Below, piece after piece: positions 55,209 through 64,000 of a stretch of DNA of 64,000 nucleotides. How positions within the stretch are numbered: the stretch's first letter is position 1; each line of letters starts with the position of its first letter. The notes beneath the pieces are model-generated. The model did no database searches, had not been told where the DNA came from, and saw only the letters and a program-made list of their open reading frames with translations. The position numbers and the translations under genes were made by a program. This stretch comes from Tieghemostelium lacteum (taxonomy: Eukaryota; Evosea; Eumycetozoa; Dictyosteliales; Raperosteliaceae): the NCBI GenBank assembly GCA_001606155.1, contig LODT01000046.1, positions 103,113 through 167,112 on the forward strand, read 5' to 3'.

Positions 55209-55520
55209 TTACAGAAGCTTTTCAATCTGAAATGGTTGAATTATTACTAGTAAACAGAATAATAATAATAAAAATAATATTACCCCTATTACAATATAGA
55301 ATATTTTTTCATTTTTTTGTTGTTGTTGTGGATCAATGGTGGATATAGCAATACAATTGTTTTGGCACTCGTCTATAGTTCTTCGTATTTGAATGCAATC
55401 TTGGGGGGGAATCTGTTCTCCGTAAAAAAATGTTTGCTCATCATCCTGGACCAAACAGTTATGTACTTCTCCCTGAAAATTTTCTGCAATTTCCACGATG
55501 ATATTTAATAGACCATTCAT
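55209..55520 (-). CDS. Small C-terminally anchored membrane protein
   Basis: 103 aa from ATG 55520 (MNGLLNIIVEIAENFQGEVH). The lumen- or cytosol-facing part has four Cys (NCLVQDD, PPQDCIQIRRTIDECQNNC). A single helix, IFYIVIGVILFLLLLFCLLV, lies near the C-terminus with a short tail. The frame is open further upstream to an ATG at 55616 (MSFDHELRSQ), adding an F/L/I-rich segment. That segment is encoded by A/T homopolymer DNA and looks more like untranslated or intronic sequence, but a two-helix protein cannot be excluded. No family recognised. Confidence 0.5.
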   Translation of the reverse strand: MNGLLNIIVEIAENFQGEVHNCLVQDDEQTFFYGEQIPPQDCIQIRRTIDECQNNCIAISTIDPQQQQKNEKIFYIVIGVILFLLLLFCLLVIIQPFQIEKLL

Positions 55521-57525
55521 TGTAATAAAAATTAAAATTATAAATAAAAAAAAAATAAAATAAAAAAATAAAAGAAATTTAGAAAACTGTGATCTTAATT
55601 CATGATCAAATGACATTTTACAAAAAACTTTTATAGAAATTAAAGATTAACCCCTAAAGTGTGACATTTTTTTCATTAAAAATCGTCTTTTTAGGTTTTT
55701 TTTCAGCCAATTTGATTTATAGATTTCAAAAAAAAAGTACAAAAATGCCAAAAAGGCTGTCTAAATCCAAAAAAAAACTTTTTAGGTTTTTAAAATTTCG
55801 TCCAAATTGGCCCTAATGAAAAAAATTGATTGCACATTTTAAGATACATTATTTAATTTTAAAAAGTCACAAATAGTGATATTAAATTAATCAGGTTTTT
55901 AGTTAAAAAAAAATCTTCAAATAAACAAAATTAAATTAATTCCTGAAAATGGCATAAATCGTCTTTTTAAGTTTTTATTGAGGTAATTTCGTTACAGTCA
56001 CATTATCGTGCACAGAGTTGAGATTGACCTTTTGATAGGCACTGAAATCTTACCTACCTTTACTTGAATTTTTATATAATTTTTACTGTTCGAAATTTTT
56101 ATAATCTTAGGAGGGCGTAGTGTAGCAGTAACTATAGTATCTATTATTATTCTCAGACCATCTCATCTCAGATCACATCATGATCACATCATACACTATT
56201 ATTCGATCTCAACTCTGTTATTCATATTCAGAATTAAAATAATATAGCAGTAATATGATGAATGGAGTATAATTCTCTCTATAAATATACAAATATAACT
56301 ATACCTATAAAACTTGTAAATCTCTAAATTATGCAAAATAATTTTATTTTGAAGGGTTGTTCCCTTGGAGTAAATTTGAAGAAATATAAAAAATATCTGG
56401 TTCCAGTTTATACTATATATTTATGCAATATTTATTGATTCAGATTAGGATATAAGTAATAAATGTAGAAGTTGTGTTGAAGTGTAATATTACATATAAG
56501 TTTTTAATTTTTTTTTGATTTTTTTCACTTTTTGTTTAAAAAATTTATCAAGCCTGCCATATCACTGAATTGGCAGCGATTTTATCTAATGATGGAATAA
56601 TTCCCTCTGGGTAAATGCCAATTCACTGTGCTTTAAAAAATAATGAATTCATAGGTAGAAACCTTTTAACCTTTGGGTAAAGTGTCATCATCAACATCAT
56701 AATTTGGTACTGGAATAGATTTACTAGTAGTGGTAGTAGTGGTAGTAGTGGTAGAATTAGCAGAAGTGTTGTTGTTATTATTCCGATGGGTGATCATGAT
56801 GATGATACACTTGTACTATCAACACTATCAGAAATACTATTTCATTACTGTTTCCTGCTGTGGTTGGTGTAGTAGCGCCTCCTGATGAAACTGTGGTTGT
56901 TTGTGGTGGAGGTGGACTAGTCCAGGTGTCATAATCTAATATTAGTTATATAATAACCCAAGGATGGTAACAGAGATATACATCATCGTAATGATTACAA
57001 AACACCTTCAAGAGATACCAATAGACTATAATAGAGACAGAGATAGATAGATAGATATAATGATAATAGAGATAGGATTATAAAAGAATCAATGATAGCT
57101 CTCAAAGAGGTGGTTATCATAGGTTTTGTGTCTAAAACCCTGAGATGGTGTTAGACAAAACAGAACTATCAATATAGATTTCATTTTTTGAGTTAATGAA
57201 TAAATATATTTTTTTATTTTCTTTTATCTCTTTTCATAGTGTAATATGGTAAGAACTTATCTAGATTAAAATTTTAGTATTACTTTATAGAATAAATAAA
57301 AATTTTGTAAAAAAATGACAGACTCATAGAATTTGCCCGTATGTGCCAATTATTTTACAGACACCACGATTTCAAAGGCACTCCTCGTTCAAATGTGGGG
57401 GTATTAGTATTTATGAGTTACCTAGAAGGTAAAACTTATCCAGACCAGAACGAGTGATTGAAGAATATTTTTCTTGTTTCAAAAAAAAATAAATGTACAT
57501 TTTTGGTTTTATTTCCTATTATTAT
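55521..57525. other. Large interval with repeats and a decayed gene
   Basis: 2 kb without an intact gene. At 55675-55980 a short motif (ATCGTCTTTTTAGGTTTTT and variants) recurs. At 56560-56636, CACTGAATTGGCA and TGCCAATTCACTGTG form an imperfect inverted pair about 50 bp apart. Minus strand 56945-56680 carries broken coding pieces in three frames (WTSPPPPQTTTVSSGGATT; then SANSTTTTTTTTTTSKSIPV PNYDVDDDT and a stop). At 57030-57070 there is an AGAT microsatellite. I see no RNA gene. Confidence 0.5.
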
Positions 57526-58668
57526 TTAATCATTTATATCAATATAGTCTTCTTCTTCTCTTGTGGGAAGTAAAAATCTAGGTGGATATTTGATTCTGAG
57601 CTGATGAATCAAACCCTGAAGTGAGGGATAAATTGGTTTGTCTGTTAGTTGAGGTAGAATGTTCTCTGTTCTTTGGATAGACTCTTGAATTTTATTACCA
57701 TAGTGTTCTGATTGGACAACCTCAGTGAAATATATATGATTTTGTAACTGAGACTCCATTGGGTTAGGTTGTAATAGATGTACAAAAGAGTTTCTGGCAA
57801 TTCTGTATTTATTGAGTTCTATTAAGTCCAACCCATGTTTCTCTATGATACAATCCAAAAAGTCTTTATCTGCTTTGTAACTCTTTAAGAAGTCTTCCCA
57901 TGGGAGTGGAAATTTCATACGTTTTGTTTCACCACGACCTATACGTGTTGCATTGGCTGAAACAGGTTTATAGAGTTTCTTACTCTTGTAGGTATTTAGT
58001 AGCTCTATATTATTGTCAATCCAACCTTTTAGTATTTGACTAAAATAAAAATCAAATAAATCAGAAATCACCACAAGAGCTTTTTCTTTTCTTAGCTGAT
58101 CGATCTCGCCAGTTTTCGAGGTGATTTCACCGTCTTTCGATGTAATTATTTTCTCCAATTCTGTAAGTCTTCTATCAGTTTCTTCTTGTTTCTTGGTAAA
58201 ATTACCATTTTCCGATTTGAGTTTTAGTATTTCTTCACCTTGATTTGCTATTAGTAAATTCTGGCTATTGATATTGGCATCTTGTTGTTTCTGGTGTTCC
58301 TCTAATTCCTGTATACGTTCTAGTGGTGTCTTTTTCTCCTGCTCTAGGGCCTGTATTCTCTGGTCTCTTTCCTTCACTTGATCTTCCAATATGGCGTTCT
58401 TCAGAATTAAATCCTGTATTACGGTCTCTTTAAATGTATCCAATATGGATTGGAATCTTTTTTTATCTATTTGTTGTTGTAAAACAAATATATATTCTTC
58501 TTTTTCCAACACTAGTTTTCTGAGCTCGTTGATATCTGTTATTGAATTGATTTTTTCTGTGAATGTGGTCATCGGTGCTCTATTGTATTCGTCTACAAAA
58601 TCTTCAAAAGAGAGATCGGTTTTTTCTATATTTTTTCTGTTGTCATTATTATTATCTCTGTCGGTCAT
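57526..58668 (-). CDS. Coiled-coil protein with C-terminal HEPN-like motif
   Basis: Single exon, 380 aa. Residues about 45-195 form a long Gln/Glu/Lys coiled coil (LEEHQKQQDANINSQNLLIA; KDGEITSKTGEIDQLRKE). The C-terminal 180 residues are globular and helical: ALVVISDLFDFYFSQILKGW, FLDCIIEKHGLDLIELNKYR and IARNSFVHLLQPNPM. RNSFVH fits the R-x4-6-H motif of HEPN domains, which are RNase or RNA-binding helical domains. HEPN proteins often act in defence or RNA turnover. That is suggestive only, since a single short motif can arise by chance. The codon use is richer in G/C than neighbours, with no introns. It sits 340 bp from tRNA-Leu. Confidence 0.65.
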   Translation of the reverse strand: MTDRDNNNDNRKNIEKTDLSFEDFVDEYNRAPMTTFTEKINSITDINELRKLVLEKEEYIFVLQQQIDKKRFQSILDTFKETVIQDLILKNAILEDQVKERDQRIQALEQEKKTPLERIQELEEHQKQQDANINSQNLLIANQGEEILKLKSENGNFTKKQEETDRRLTELEKIITSKDGEITSKTGEIDQLRKEKALVVISDLFDFYFSQILKGWIDNNIELLNTYKSKKLYKPVSANATRIGRGETKRMKFPLPWEDFLKSYKADKDFLDCIIEKHGLDLIELNKYRIARNSFVHLLQPNPMESQLQNHIYFTEVVQSEHYGNKIQESIQRTENILPQLTDKPIYPSLQGLIHQLRIKYPPRFLLPTREEEDYIDIND

Positions 58669-58909
58669 TCCCTGTTTGTGTGGAGAATGACAAGTGTTTT
58701 TAAATAAAAATAAAAAGTGTAATTAAAAAAAAATAAAAAATTTTGAGAAAATATATAAAAATATATATAGGAAAATAATAAACTAAAATTTAATTAAAAT
58801 GTGAACTTATTGATACAAAAAAATTTATATTAAAAATATTAAATAAAAAATATATAGGTGATTTCAAATTAATTATATTTATGTTTGAGAGCTACAGTGG
58901 AGCAAAGAA

Positions 58910-58987
58910 ATTTTTGTATTTCGTTTTTTTACCATATAAATACATAACTACGCATTCCACGATCAAAACACCAAAAATTCAGAGGGT
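58910..58987 (-). repeat. tRNA-downstream conserved block, copy 2
   Basis: On the minus strand, starting about 20 nt after tRNA-Leu: CCCTCTGAATTTTTGGTGT, then TGGAATGC, TAGTTATG, ATTTATATGGTAAAAA and ACGAAATA. It matches 6743-6820 at nearly every position and lies at the same distance and orientation relative to its tRNA. Confidence 0.8.
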
Positions 58988-59006
58988 TAAAAAAAATAAA
59001 AAGATG

Positions 59007-59085
59007 TGTACTCTGTGGGGTTCGAACCCACGCGGTTTCCCATTAGCGCCTAAAGCTAACTCCTTAACCACTCGGACAAAAGTAC
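59007..59085 (-). tRNA. tRNA-Leu (anticodon UAG)
   Basis: On the minus strand a class II cloverleaf is clear. Acceptor GTACTTT pairs with AGAGTAC. The D arm contains CCGAGTGGTTAAGG. The anticodon stem TTAGC/GCTAA closes loop TTTAGGC, giving anticodon TAG for CUA leucine. A long variable arm TGGGAAACCGC identifies a Leu/Ser-type tRNA. The T arm is GTGGG/CCCAC with loop TTCGAAC. No intron. Both flanks carry blocks shared with the tRNA-Arg locus. Confidence 0.93.
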
Positions 59086-59153
59086 TAAACATGAAAATCA
59101 AAAAAAAAAACAAATTTTATGTCAAATAACGTTACAAAAATTTTTTTTTTATC

Positions 59154-59288
59154 AGAATGCTCCTTACCAAGTTACACATGAGTACAGTATAGATTAGTAT
59201 AAAGTATACATAAAAGGTAGTCAGGAATGGATGACTATCATCTTAAAACCTTTTAGCGTAACTGTTAATACTGTATCTCTTACATTTT
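59154..59288 (-). repeat. Dispersed block shared with tRNA-Arg locus, copy 2
   Basis: Reverse complement of 5112-5247 with a few differences, about 70 bp upstream of tRNA-Leu in that gene's own orientation. On the minus strand it runs ATGTAAGAGATACAGTATT to GGTAAGGAGCATTCT and is followed by an A-run. Confidence 0.85.
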
Positions 59289-59305
59289 TTAAATAACAGA
59301 ACGTT

Positions 59306-59916
59306 TTATTTAATATTGGTATCCTGGTGTGGTGAACCAAAAAGATAATTTATCAGTTTATATGCAATAAATGATAAAACGATATAAATTAAATATTTTA
59401 GATAGTGAATAACTGTTTGAATGGTGGATTTAATAGTGGTAAATTTTTTTAGATAGGGAAATCTATCTTCAATTAAACTTATAAAATTATATCTTTCATT
59501 TAAACAACAAAGTGTAGCTGTTGGTATTATACCTAAACCTGGTATCTAAATACAAAATGTTAATTTTAATATTAAAGTTTAAGTTTACATAATTCAAGGG
59601 ATAAAAAAGATACAAACAGTTTCCTCTATAAATGAGACTACTACTGATAATGAAGAACCATACAATCTATATATTAAAAATGAGCTTATAGTAGGCCACA
59701 TTACTAATCCAAATATTGGTATAAATTGAGATATGGTTCCAATAAAATCTAATAATACACTAAAAAGAATTTTACTTTTAAATGTTGAATATTTGTTGGG
59801 TAGAAATGGAAATATTCTTTGAAAAAATGAGTTATTTATACTACTTGGTATTTCATCTTGTTGTTCATTAGTTTCTTCTGATTTTGAAAAAATGTTTTTC
59901 TAGTTGTTGTTTTCAT
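59306..59916 (-). CDS. Membrane protein of unknown function, possible frameshift near start
   Basis: Two exons, 59916-59618 and 59545-59306; intron with GTTTGT donor and TTTAG acceptor. The main frame reads KSEETNEQQDEIPSSINNSF, then membrane segments ILFSVLLDFIGTISQFIPIF GLVMWPTISSFLIY and, in exon 2, IPGLGIIPTATLCCL and YLKYLIYIVLSFIAYKLINY. The only upstream ATG (59916, MKTTTRKTFF) is in another frame. A 1-nt change in the T6/A4 homopolymer run at about 59886-59895 would connect it. So there is either a sequencing or real indel, or an unseen first exon. The GxxP-type DFIG..P.FG..W pattern recalls small multi-pass proteins of unknown role. It is divergent from CstF77 by 108 bp. Confidence 0.5.
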
Positions 59917-60024
59917 TTTGAATAAAAGTAATTTGTTGTTGTGAAAAAGGATTTTTATTTTATTATTTTTTTTTTTTTTTTTTTTTTTTTTTTGTTGAAA
60001 TTGTTTTGAAGTAACAGATTTTCA

Positions 60025-62781
60025 ATGGAAACTCAAAATGAAAATATTAATATAAAAGTAGAACCAAATACAGATGATAATACATCAGATATTACTACTA
60101 ATAGTAGCAATGATCAACCAATACCTGAAATTAAAAATGAAAATTTAGATTCTGATCAACAACAAGAAAATCAACAACAAGAAGAAGAAGAAGAAAAAGA
60201 AAATAAATCATTAGTACAAACAGAAGAGATAAAAATACCAATAGTTAAAAAGGAGGAAGAACAAGAAGATGATACAAAAAAAGTTAAATCACCAACATCT
60301 TCATCATCTATATCTACAACAATAACAGGTACATTACAACCAACAACAAGTCAATTAATAAATCAACCAAAGAAATCAATACAAATTGAAATATTAGAGA
60401 ATAGAATAAGTATTGATCTATATGATACAGAAGCATGGACATTACTATTGGGAGAAATACAAAGTCAACCAATTGACAATTGTAGGGCCATCTATGAGAG
60501 ATTTCTAGGTCATTTTACAACAGCAGGTAAATATTGGAAAGTGTATGCTGAACAAGAGATGCAAGCTAGAAACTATGATCTAGTTGAAAAGATATTCTTT
60601 AGATCACTTAGAAATGTTAGAAATGTAGAATTGTGGCGTACCTATATAACCTATATTCGTCAACATAAATCACAAAATCAAAGAGAGGAGATTATAAAGG
60701 CATTTGAATTTGCATTGGAGTTTGTTGGTATGGATATCAGTAGTACTCAAATTTGGATGGAGTATCTTAATTTTCTTAAAGAGGAGAAAACCAATAACAC
60801 CTTTGAAGAAGGTCAGAAAATGACCAATCTTCGTAAACTCTATCAGAGAGCTGTTGAGAATCCAATGCACGATTTAGATATCATCTGGAAGGAATACGAT
60901 CAGTTTGAAAACTCAATTAATAAAGTTTTGGCAAAAAGTCTGCTACAGGAACATCATCAAAAATATCAACATGCAAAATCAGTTTACAGGGAACGAAAAT
61001 CACTTCTAGAAGGTATACTAAGAAACATGTTAGCAAAACCACCAGGTTCATCAGATAAAGAAGAGCATCAAGTCAGATTATGGAGAAAACTTCTAGCCTA
61101 TGAAAAATCAAATCCTCAAAAATTTGAACAAGCCACCTTGAGAAACCGTATAGCTGCCACTTATAATCAATGTCTACTGTGTCTCTATCATTATCCTGAT
61201 ATTTGGTATGAAGCTGCTGTTTATCAGGCTGAAACTGGATCTTGGGAGGGCAGTAATCAGTTCTTTGAAAAGGCAATACAAGCTCTACCAAAGAGTCTGT
61301 TCTTGCATTTTGCCTATGCCGACAGTCTTGAGGGTCAGAAAAAGATACCACAAGCCAAAGAATTGTATGAGAAGTTAATTGCTTCTGTACAACCTGTTGA
61401 TCCGTTGGTTTGGATACAGTATATGAGATTTGCTAGAAGAACCGAAAGAATTGAAGGTCCAAGAAAAATATTTAAACGTGCAAAGGCATCTCCAGAGTGT
61501 ACTTATCATGTCTATATTGCACTGTCACTGATTGAGTACTATGTCAATCAGGATCCAAAGATGGCTAGAGATATCTTTGAAATTGGTCTAAAGAAATTCC
61601 CTCTAGAGACTCCTTATATCAATTTTTGTATTGAATTTCTCTCTAATCTAAATGAGGAAAACAATACCAGAGTACTCTTTGAAAAGGTATTGTTACTGCC
61701 CAATCACGAAAACAAAACCATAGATTTATTTTGGAGAAAATATCTGGATTTTGAGTATAGACAAAATCAAGATATACAATCAATACAAAAACTGGAAAAG
61801 AGATATCTATCGAGTTTCTATAGTTCCAATATAAATAGTTTAGACAAGTCTGGTGTCTTACAGGCACTGAACAGATATAAGTTTTTAAATTTATCTCCAT
61901 GTCCTTCTTTGGAGATTGAAGTAATTTCAAAGAATCTTCAACCTAGTGATGGAGATGATAACTCCACTCAACAACAAAAAGATTCTGAATCTGGTCAACA
62001 TCAAAATCTAAAAGAAGGCAAAGGTAAAAAACAGAAAAAAGATAAATATCAACAACAACAACAGAATGAATCTTCATCTACATCTAATATTAGTACTACC
62101 TCCTATCAGAATCCTGATAATCCTGAAAAACCAACTAGTTCAACAATTATTCCAGTTAGTAATTGGAAAGTTAAAAGACCAGATATCACAAACATGTTAC
62201 CTTATCGTGGAGAATTGAGTAAATTTAATAGCAATAATAATAATAATAATAATAACAATAGTAATAATAATAATATGATAGGAAATCAAAATAATTCACC
62301 AACATCTAGATCACCACAATTTGATATACCAGAATTTCTATTTCCATTATTACAAATTTTACCTGCATCCTCTTCTTTTAATGGTCCATTAGTTGATGTC
62401 GATTTCTTATTAATGACAATAAAAGATTCACCATTACCAATAATAAACCCAAATATGGGTCAACAAATACCACAACAACAACAATCACAACCACAACAAC
62501 AACCTCCTTTAACATTATCACCAACAACATCAACATCAAATAATTTATTAAATTCACCAACCAATGTTCAAATGTCAAATATCTCTTCACCTACAGTACA
62601 ACAACCAATGCAACCTTCATCTCAACCTCAACAAAATCCACACAAAAGAAAATTGGAAGATGAAGATCAAATTTCCCAACCTCAACCTCAAACTCAATCT
62701 TATTCATTTCAAAATACAAAACCACCAACTAATGATCTCTATAGAAAAAGACAAGCTTCTAAATTATCAAAAAAAGCTTAA
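60025..62781 (+). CDS. cstf3: Cleavage stimulation factor subunit 3 (CstF77/Rna14)
   Basis: Single exon, 918 aa. An acidic, Gln/Ser-rich N-terminus leads into HAT (half-a-TPR) repeats at about residues 125-620: EAWTLLLGEIQSQPIDNCRA IYERFL, FTTAGKYWKVYAEQEM, NVELWRTYITYIRQHKSQNQ, DIIWKEYDQFENSINK and WYEAAVYQAETGSWEGSNQF. This matches CstF77, whose HAT domain forms the homodimer that holds CstF64 and CstF50 in mRNA 3'-end processing. Past the HAT region, DIPEFLFPLLQILPASSSFN GPLVDVD is the 'monkeytail' that binds CstF64. The C-terminus is Pro/Gln-rich with a basic end. Confidence 0.93.
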   Translation: METQNENINIKVEPNTDDNTSDITTNSSNDQPIPEIKNENLDSDQQQENQQQEEEEEKENKSLVQTEEIKIPIVKKEEEQEDDTKKVKSPTSSSSISTTITGTLQPTTSQLINQPKKSIQIEILENRISIDLYDTEAWTLLLGEIQSQPIDNCRAIYERFLGHFTTAGKYWKVYAEQEMQARNYDLVEKIFFRSLRNVRNVELWRTYITYIRQHKSQNQREEIIKAFEFALEFVGMDISSTQIWMEYLNFLKEEKTNNTFEEGQKMTNLRKLYQRAVENPMHDLDIIWKEYDQFENSINKVLAKSLLQEHHQKYQHAKSVYRERKSLLEGILRNMLAKPPGSSDKEEHQVRLWRKLLAYEKSNPQKFEQATLRNRIAATYNQCLLCLYHYPDIWYEAAVYQAETGSWEGSNQFFEKAIQALPKSLFLHFAYADSLEGQKKIPQAKELYEKLIASVQPVDPLVWIQYMRFARRTERIEGPRKIFKRAKASPECTYHVYIALSLIEYYVNQDPKMARDIFEIGLKKFPLETPYINFCIEFLSNLNEENNTRVLFEKVLLLPNHENKTIDLFWRKYLDFEYRQNQDIQSIQKLEKRYLSSFYSSNINSLDKSGVLQALNRYKFLNLSPCPSLEIEVISKNLQPSDGDDNSTQQQKDSESGQHQNLKEGKGKKQKKDKYQQQQQNESSSTSNISTTSYQNPDNPEKPTSSTIIPVSNWKVKRPDITNMLPYRGELSKFNSNNNNNNNNNSNNNNMIGNQNNSPTSRSPQFDIPEFLFPLLQILPASSSFNGPLVDVDFLLMTIKDSPLPIINPNMGQQIPQQQQSQPQQQPPLTLSPTTSTSNNLLNSPTNVQMSNISSPTVQQPMQPSSQPQQNPHKRKLEDEDQISQPQPQTQSYSFQNTKPPTNDLYRKRQASKLSKKA

Positions 62782-62866
62782 AAATAAACCTTATCTTTTT
62801 TTTTTGTATTATTATTATTATAATTATTTATATTTTTTTATTTTTGTGTGTACTTTTTTTTTTTGT

Positions 62867-63432
62867 TCAATCACTTTTTAAATTTGATTTATCAAGATTT
62901 AAAATTGAATTTATTAGGAATTCTTGTTGAATTATACCTAAAGATAAAAGAGTTTCAATTGTACAACTATTATTATAAGATGAGTTTAATTTAAATAAAG
63001 GTTCACTCAGTGGATATCTATTAAATAGTTTACTATTCCTACTAGGAGTATTTGATCTAACTGATTTGATAATTTGATCTTGTATCGGTTTAGAATAATA
63101 ATTTATATTGATTGTAGAATCATTTGTTGAATCTTCTAAGGGTTGTTCTTTATCATTAGTAAATGTATTAGGTTTTGCTAATTTATATGAAACTGATTTT
63201 TCAATTTCACATAGATACTCAATAGATGGATTAACAAGTTCTTTTCCATTGATATGAGCTGTTGATTGTAAATATCTATTTAAGGCCTCAGATTGTTCAT
63301 TATTTATTGAAGTTAACTTTTCTAATTTACTACCTGGATTTTACAAAAGGGTAACCAGTGATGACATAATTTTAGTTTTTTAAAGAAAATTTAGATTTTT
63401 TGTTCCAGTCTATGAAAAGATATCTTACTCAT
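62867..63432 (-). CDS. Small unidentified protein with a 4-nt first exon
   Basis: Exon 1 is just ATGA (63432-63429). A consensus GTAAGA donor at 63428 and a TCCAG acceptor lead to exon 2 (63333-62867). The joined frame reads MSSKLEKLTSINNEQSEALN and ends at a TGA at 62867; 156 aa. Without this intron, the nearest ATG (63367) hits a TAA after eight codons, so the tiny exon resolves the start. Other segments: ELVNPSIEYLCEIEKSVSYK, IIKSVRSNTPSRNSKLFNRY, PLSEPLFKL and IETLLSLGIIQQEFLINSIL. The last segment looks like a short helical motif. No family recognised. The gene is convergent with CstF77. Confidence 0.6.
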
Positions 63433-63636
63433 TTAAAAAAAACCAACGGTAAAATAAAATAAAAAATTTCTATTTGTTTGGTTTCAAAGTTGGGAAAAAC
63501 ATCGATAAAAATCTTTTAAAAAATCAATTTTTTTTATTGGTTTTCAAATCACAGTCGAATAATACAATTGTATAATTTTTTTTTTCGTATCTCCATATCC
63601 ACACCACTTTTTTCATAACTGATCACAAATCATGAA

Positions 63637-63783
63637 ATGAGTAATAATAATCAATTATTTCAACAATTATTTGAAGATGATATATTATCCATAGTATCAC
63701 AATTTAATCAACAACCACATCAACAATCAATAATTTTACAACAAATCAATGATATTCAACAAACACCACAACAAAATGATATA

Positions 63784-63850
<67 letters not shown>

Positions 63851-63918
63851 TAGTTTTTAATCAACCATCACAATCACTACAATTTGAATTATATAATAAT
63901 TCATCTCCCACTCCATCA

Positions 63919-63994
<76 letters not shown>

Positions 63995-64000
63995 TAATAA
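63637..64000 (+). CDS. Asn/Gln-rich protein, N-terminal part
   Basis: Partial at the right edge. The ATG at 63637 opens MSNNNQLFQQLFEDDILSIV, followed by Gln-rich sequence and two long poly-Asn runs encoded by AAT repeats. The ATG five bases earlier is followed at once by a stop. Proteins with this kind of start are often transcription factors or other regulators in dictyostelids, but no domain is in the window. Confidence 0.6.
63785..63849 (+). repeat. AAT trinucleotide run, first
   Basis: About 21 AAT units inside the Asn-rich reading frame. Confidence 0.95.
63921..63993 (+). repeat. AAT trinucleotide run, second
   Basis: About 24 AAT units in the same reading frame, close to the window edge. 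Confidence 0.95.

Noticed and set aside
57360-57400. B-box-like sequence CGTTCAAATG as a possible tRNA
   Set aside because: No T-stem, anticodon arm or acceptor pairing can be formed around it.
63333-63367. In-frame TAA near the start of the small gene, first taken as a nonsense mutation
   Set aside because: A 4-nt first exon with a consensus GTAAGA donor removes it and gives a clean frame.

Overview
The window looks like nuclear chromosomal DNA of a dictyostelid social amoeba. The reasons are a very low GC content, coding runs of CAA/AAT that give poly-Gln and poly-Asn, short (about 50-115 nt) AT-rich introns with GTAAGT/GTATGT and sometimes GTTTGT donors, T-tracts upstream of start codons, compact divergent gene pairs, retrotransposon pieces next to tRNA genes, and amoebozoan versions of eukaryotic housekeeping genes. 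I cannot name the species. All gene models were read by eye from frames, splice signals and protein motifs.

Layout. 1-3.6 kb: an acyl-CoA-synthetase-like gene (cut by the left edge), ZNHIT1, OPA3-like and GPKOW. 3.65-6.8 kb: a damaged VAP/MSP-domain gene, then a nest of retroelement debris (two LINE RT-tail fragments, direct repeats, a 205-bp inverted repeat, a Ty3/gypsy integrase) ending at tRNA-Arg(ACG). 6.9-8.8 kb: an orphan gene with two repeats and a foreign-looking island. 8.8-18.1 kb, all minus strand: a membrane-anchored bZIP factor, an ARM/HEAT protein, a four-helix membrane protein, a DnaQ-like exonuclease fused to a glyoxalase domain, and TMEM33. 18.4-22.6 kb: a Crinkler-like NTPase/nuclease and an LRR protein. 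22.7-28.8 kb: a non-canonical nucleotidyltransferase next to a Piwi protein. 29.0-42.3 kb: bacterial-type PARG, complex III core protein 2, mitochondrial ribosomal protein L36, a divergent CCT-like chaperonin, Ariadne-type RBR ligase, PIG-Q/GPI1 and striatin. 42.3-44.2 kb: gene fragments and a strong hairpin. 44.2-54.3 kb: a low-complexity protein, a debris region, a secreted protein, a PH-domain protein, Tom22 and a long HEAT-like/F-box-LRR-like protein. 54.3-59.3 kb: a small membrane protein, a large decayed interval, a coiled-coil protein with a HEPN-like motif, and tRNA-Leu(UAG) with flanking repeats. 59.3-64 kb: a membrane protein, CstF77, a small gene with a 4-nt first exon, and the start of an Asn-rich gene cut by the right edge.

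Functional threads. Mitochondrial functions recur (OPA3, core protein 2, L36, Tom22, possibly the first gene), as do RNA processing and silencing (GPKOW, CstF77, Piwi plus nucleotidyltransferase). The points most worth a second look are the exonuclease-glyoxalase fusion, the Piwi/nucleotidyltransferase neighbourhood, the duplicated control module upstream of the bZIP gene, the sequence blocks shared by the two tRNA loci, the inverted repeat inside the retroelement nest, and the small island at 7.9-8.8 kb.
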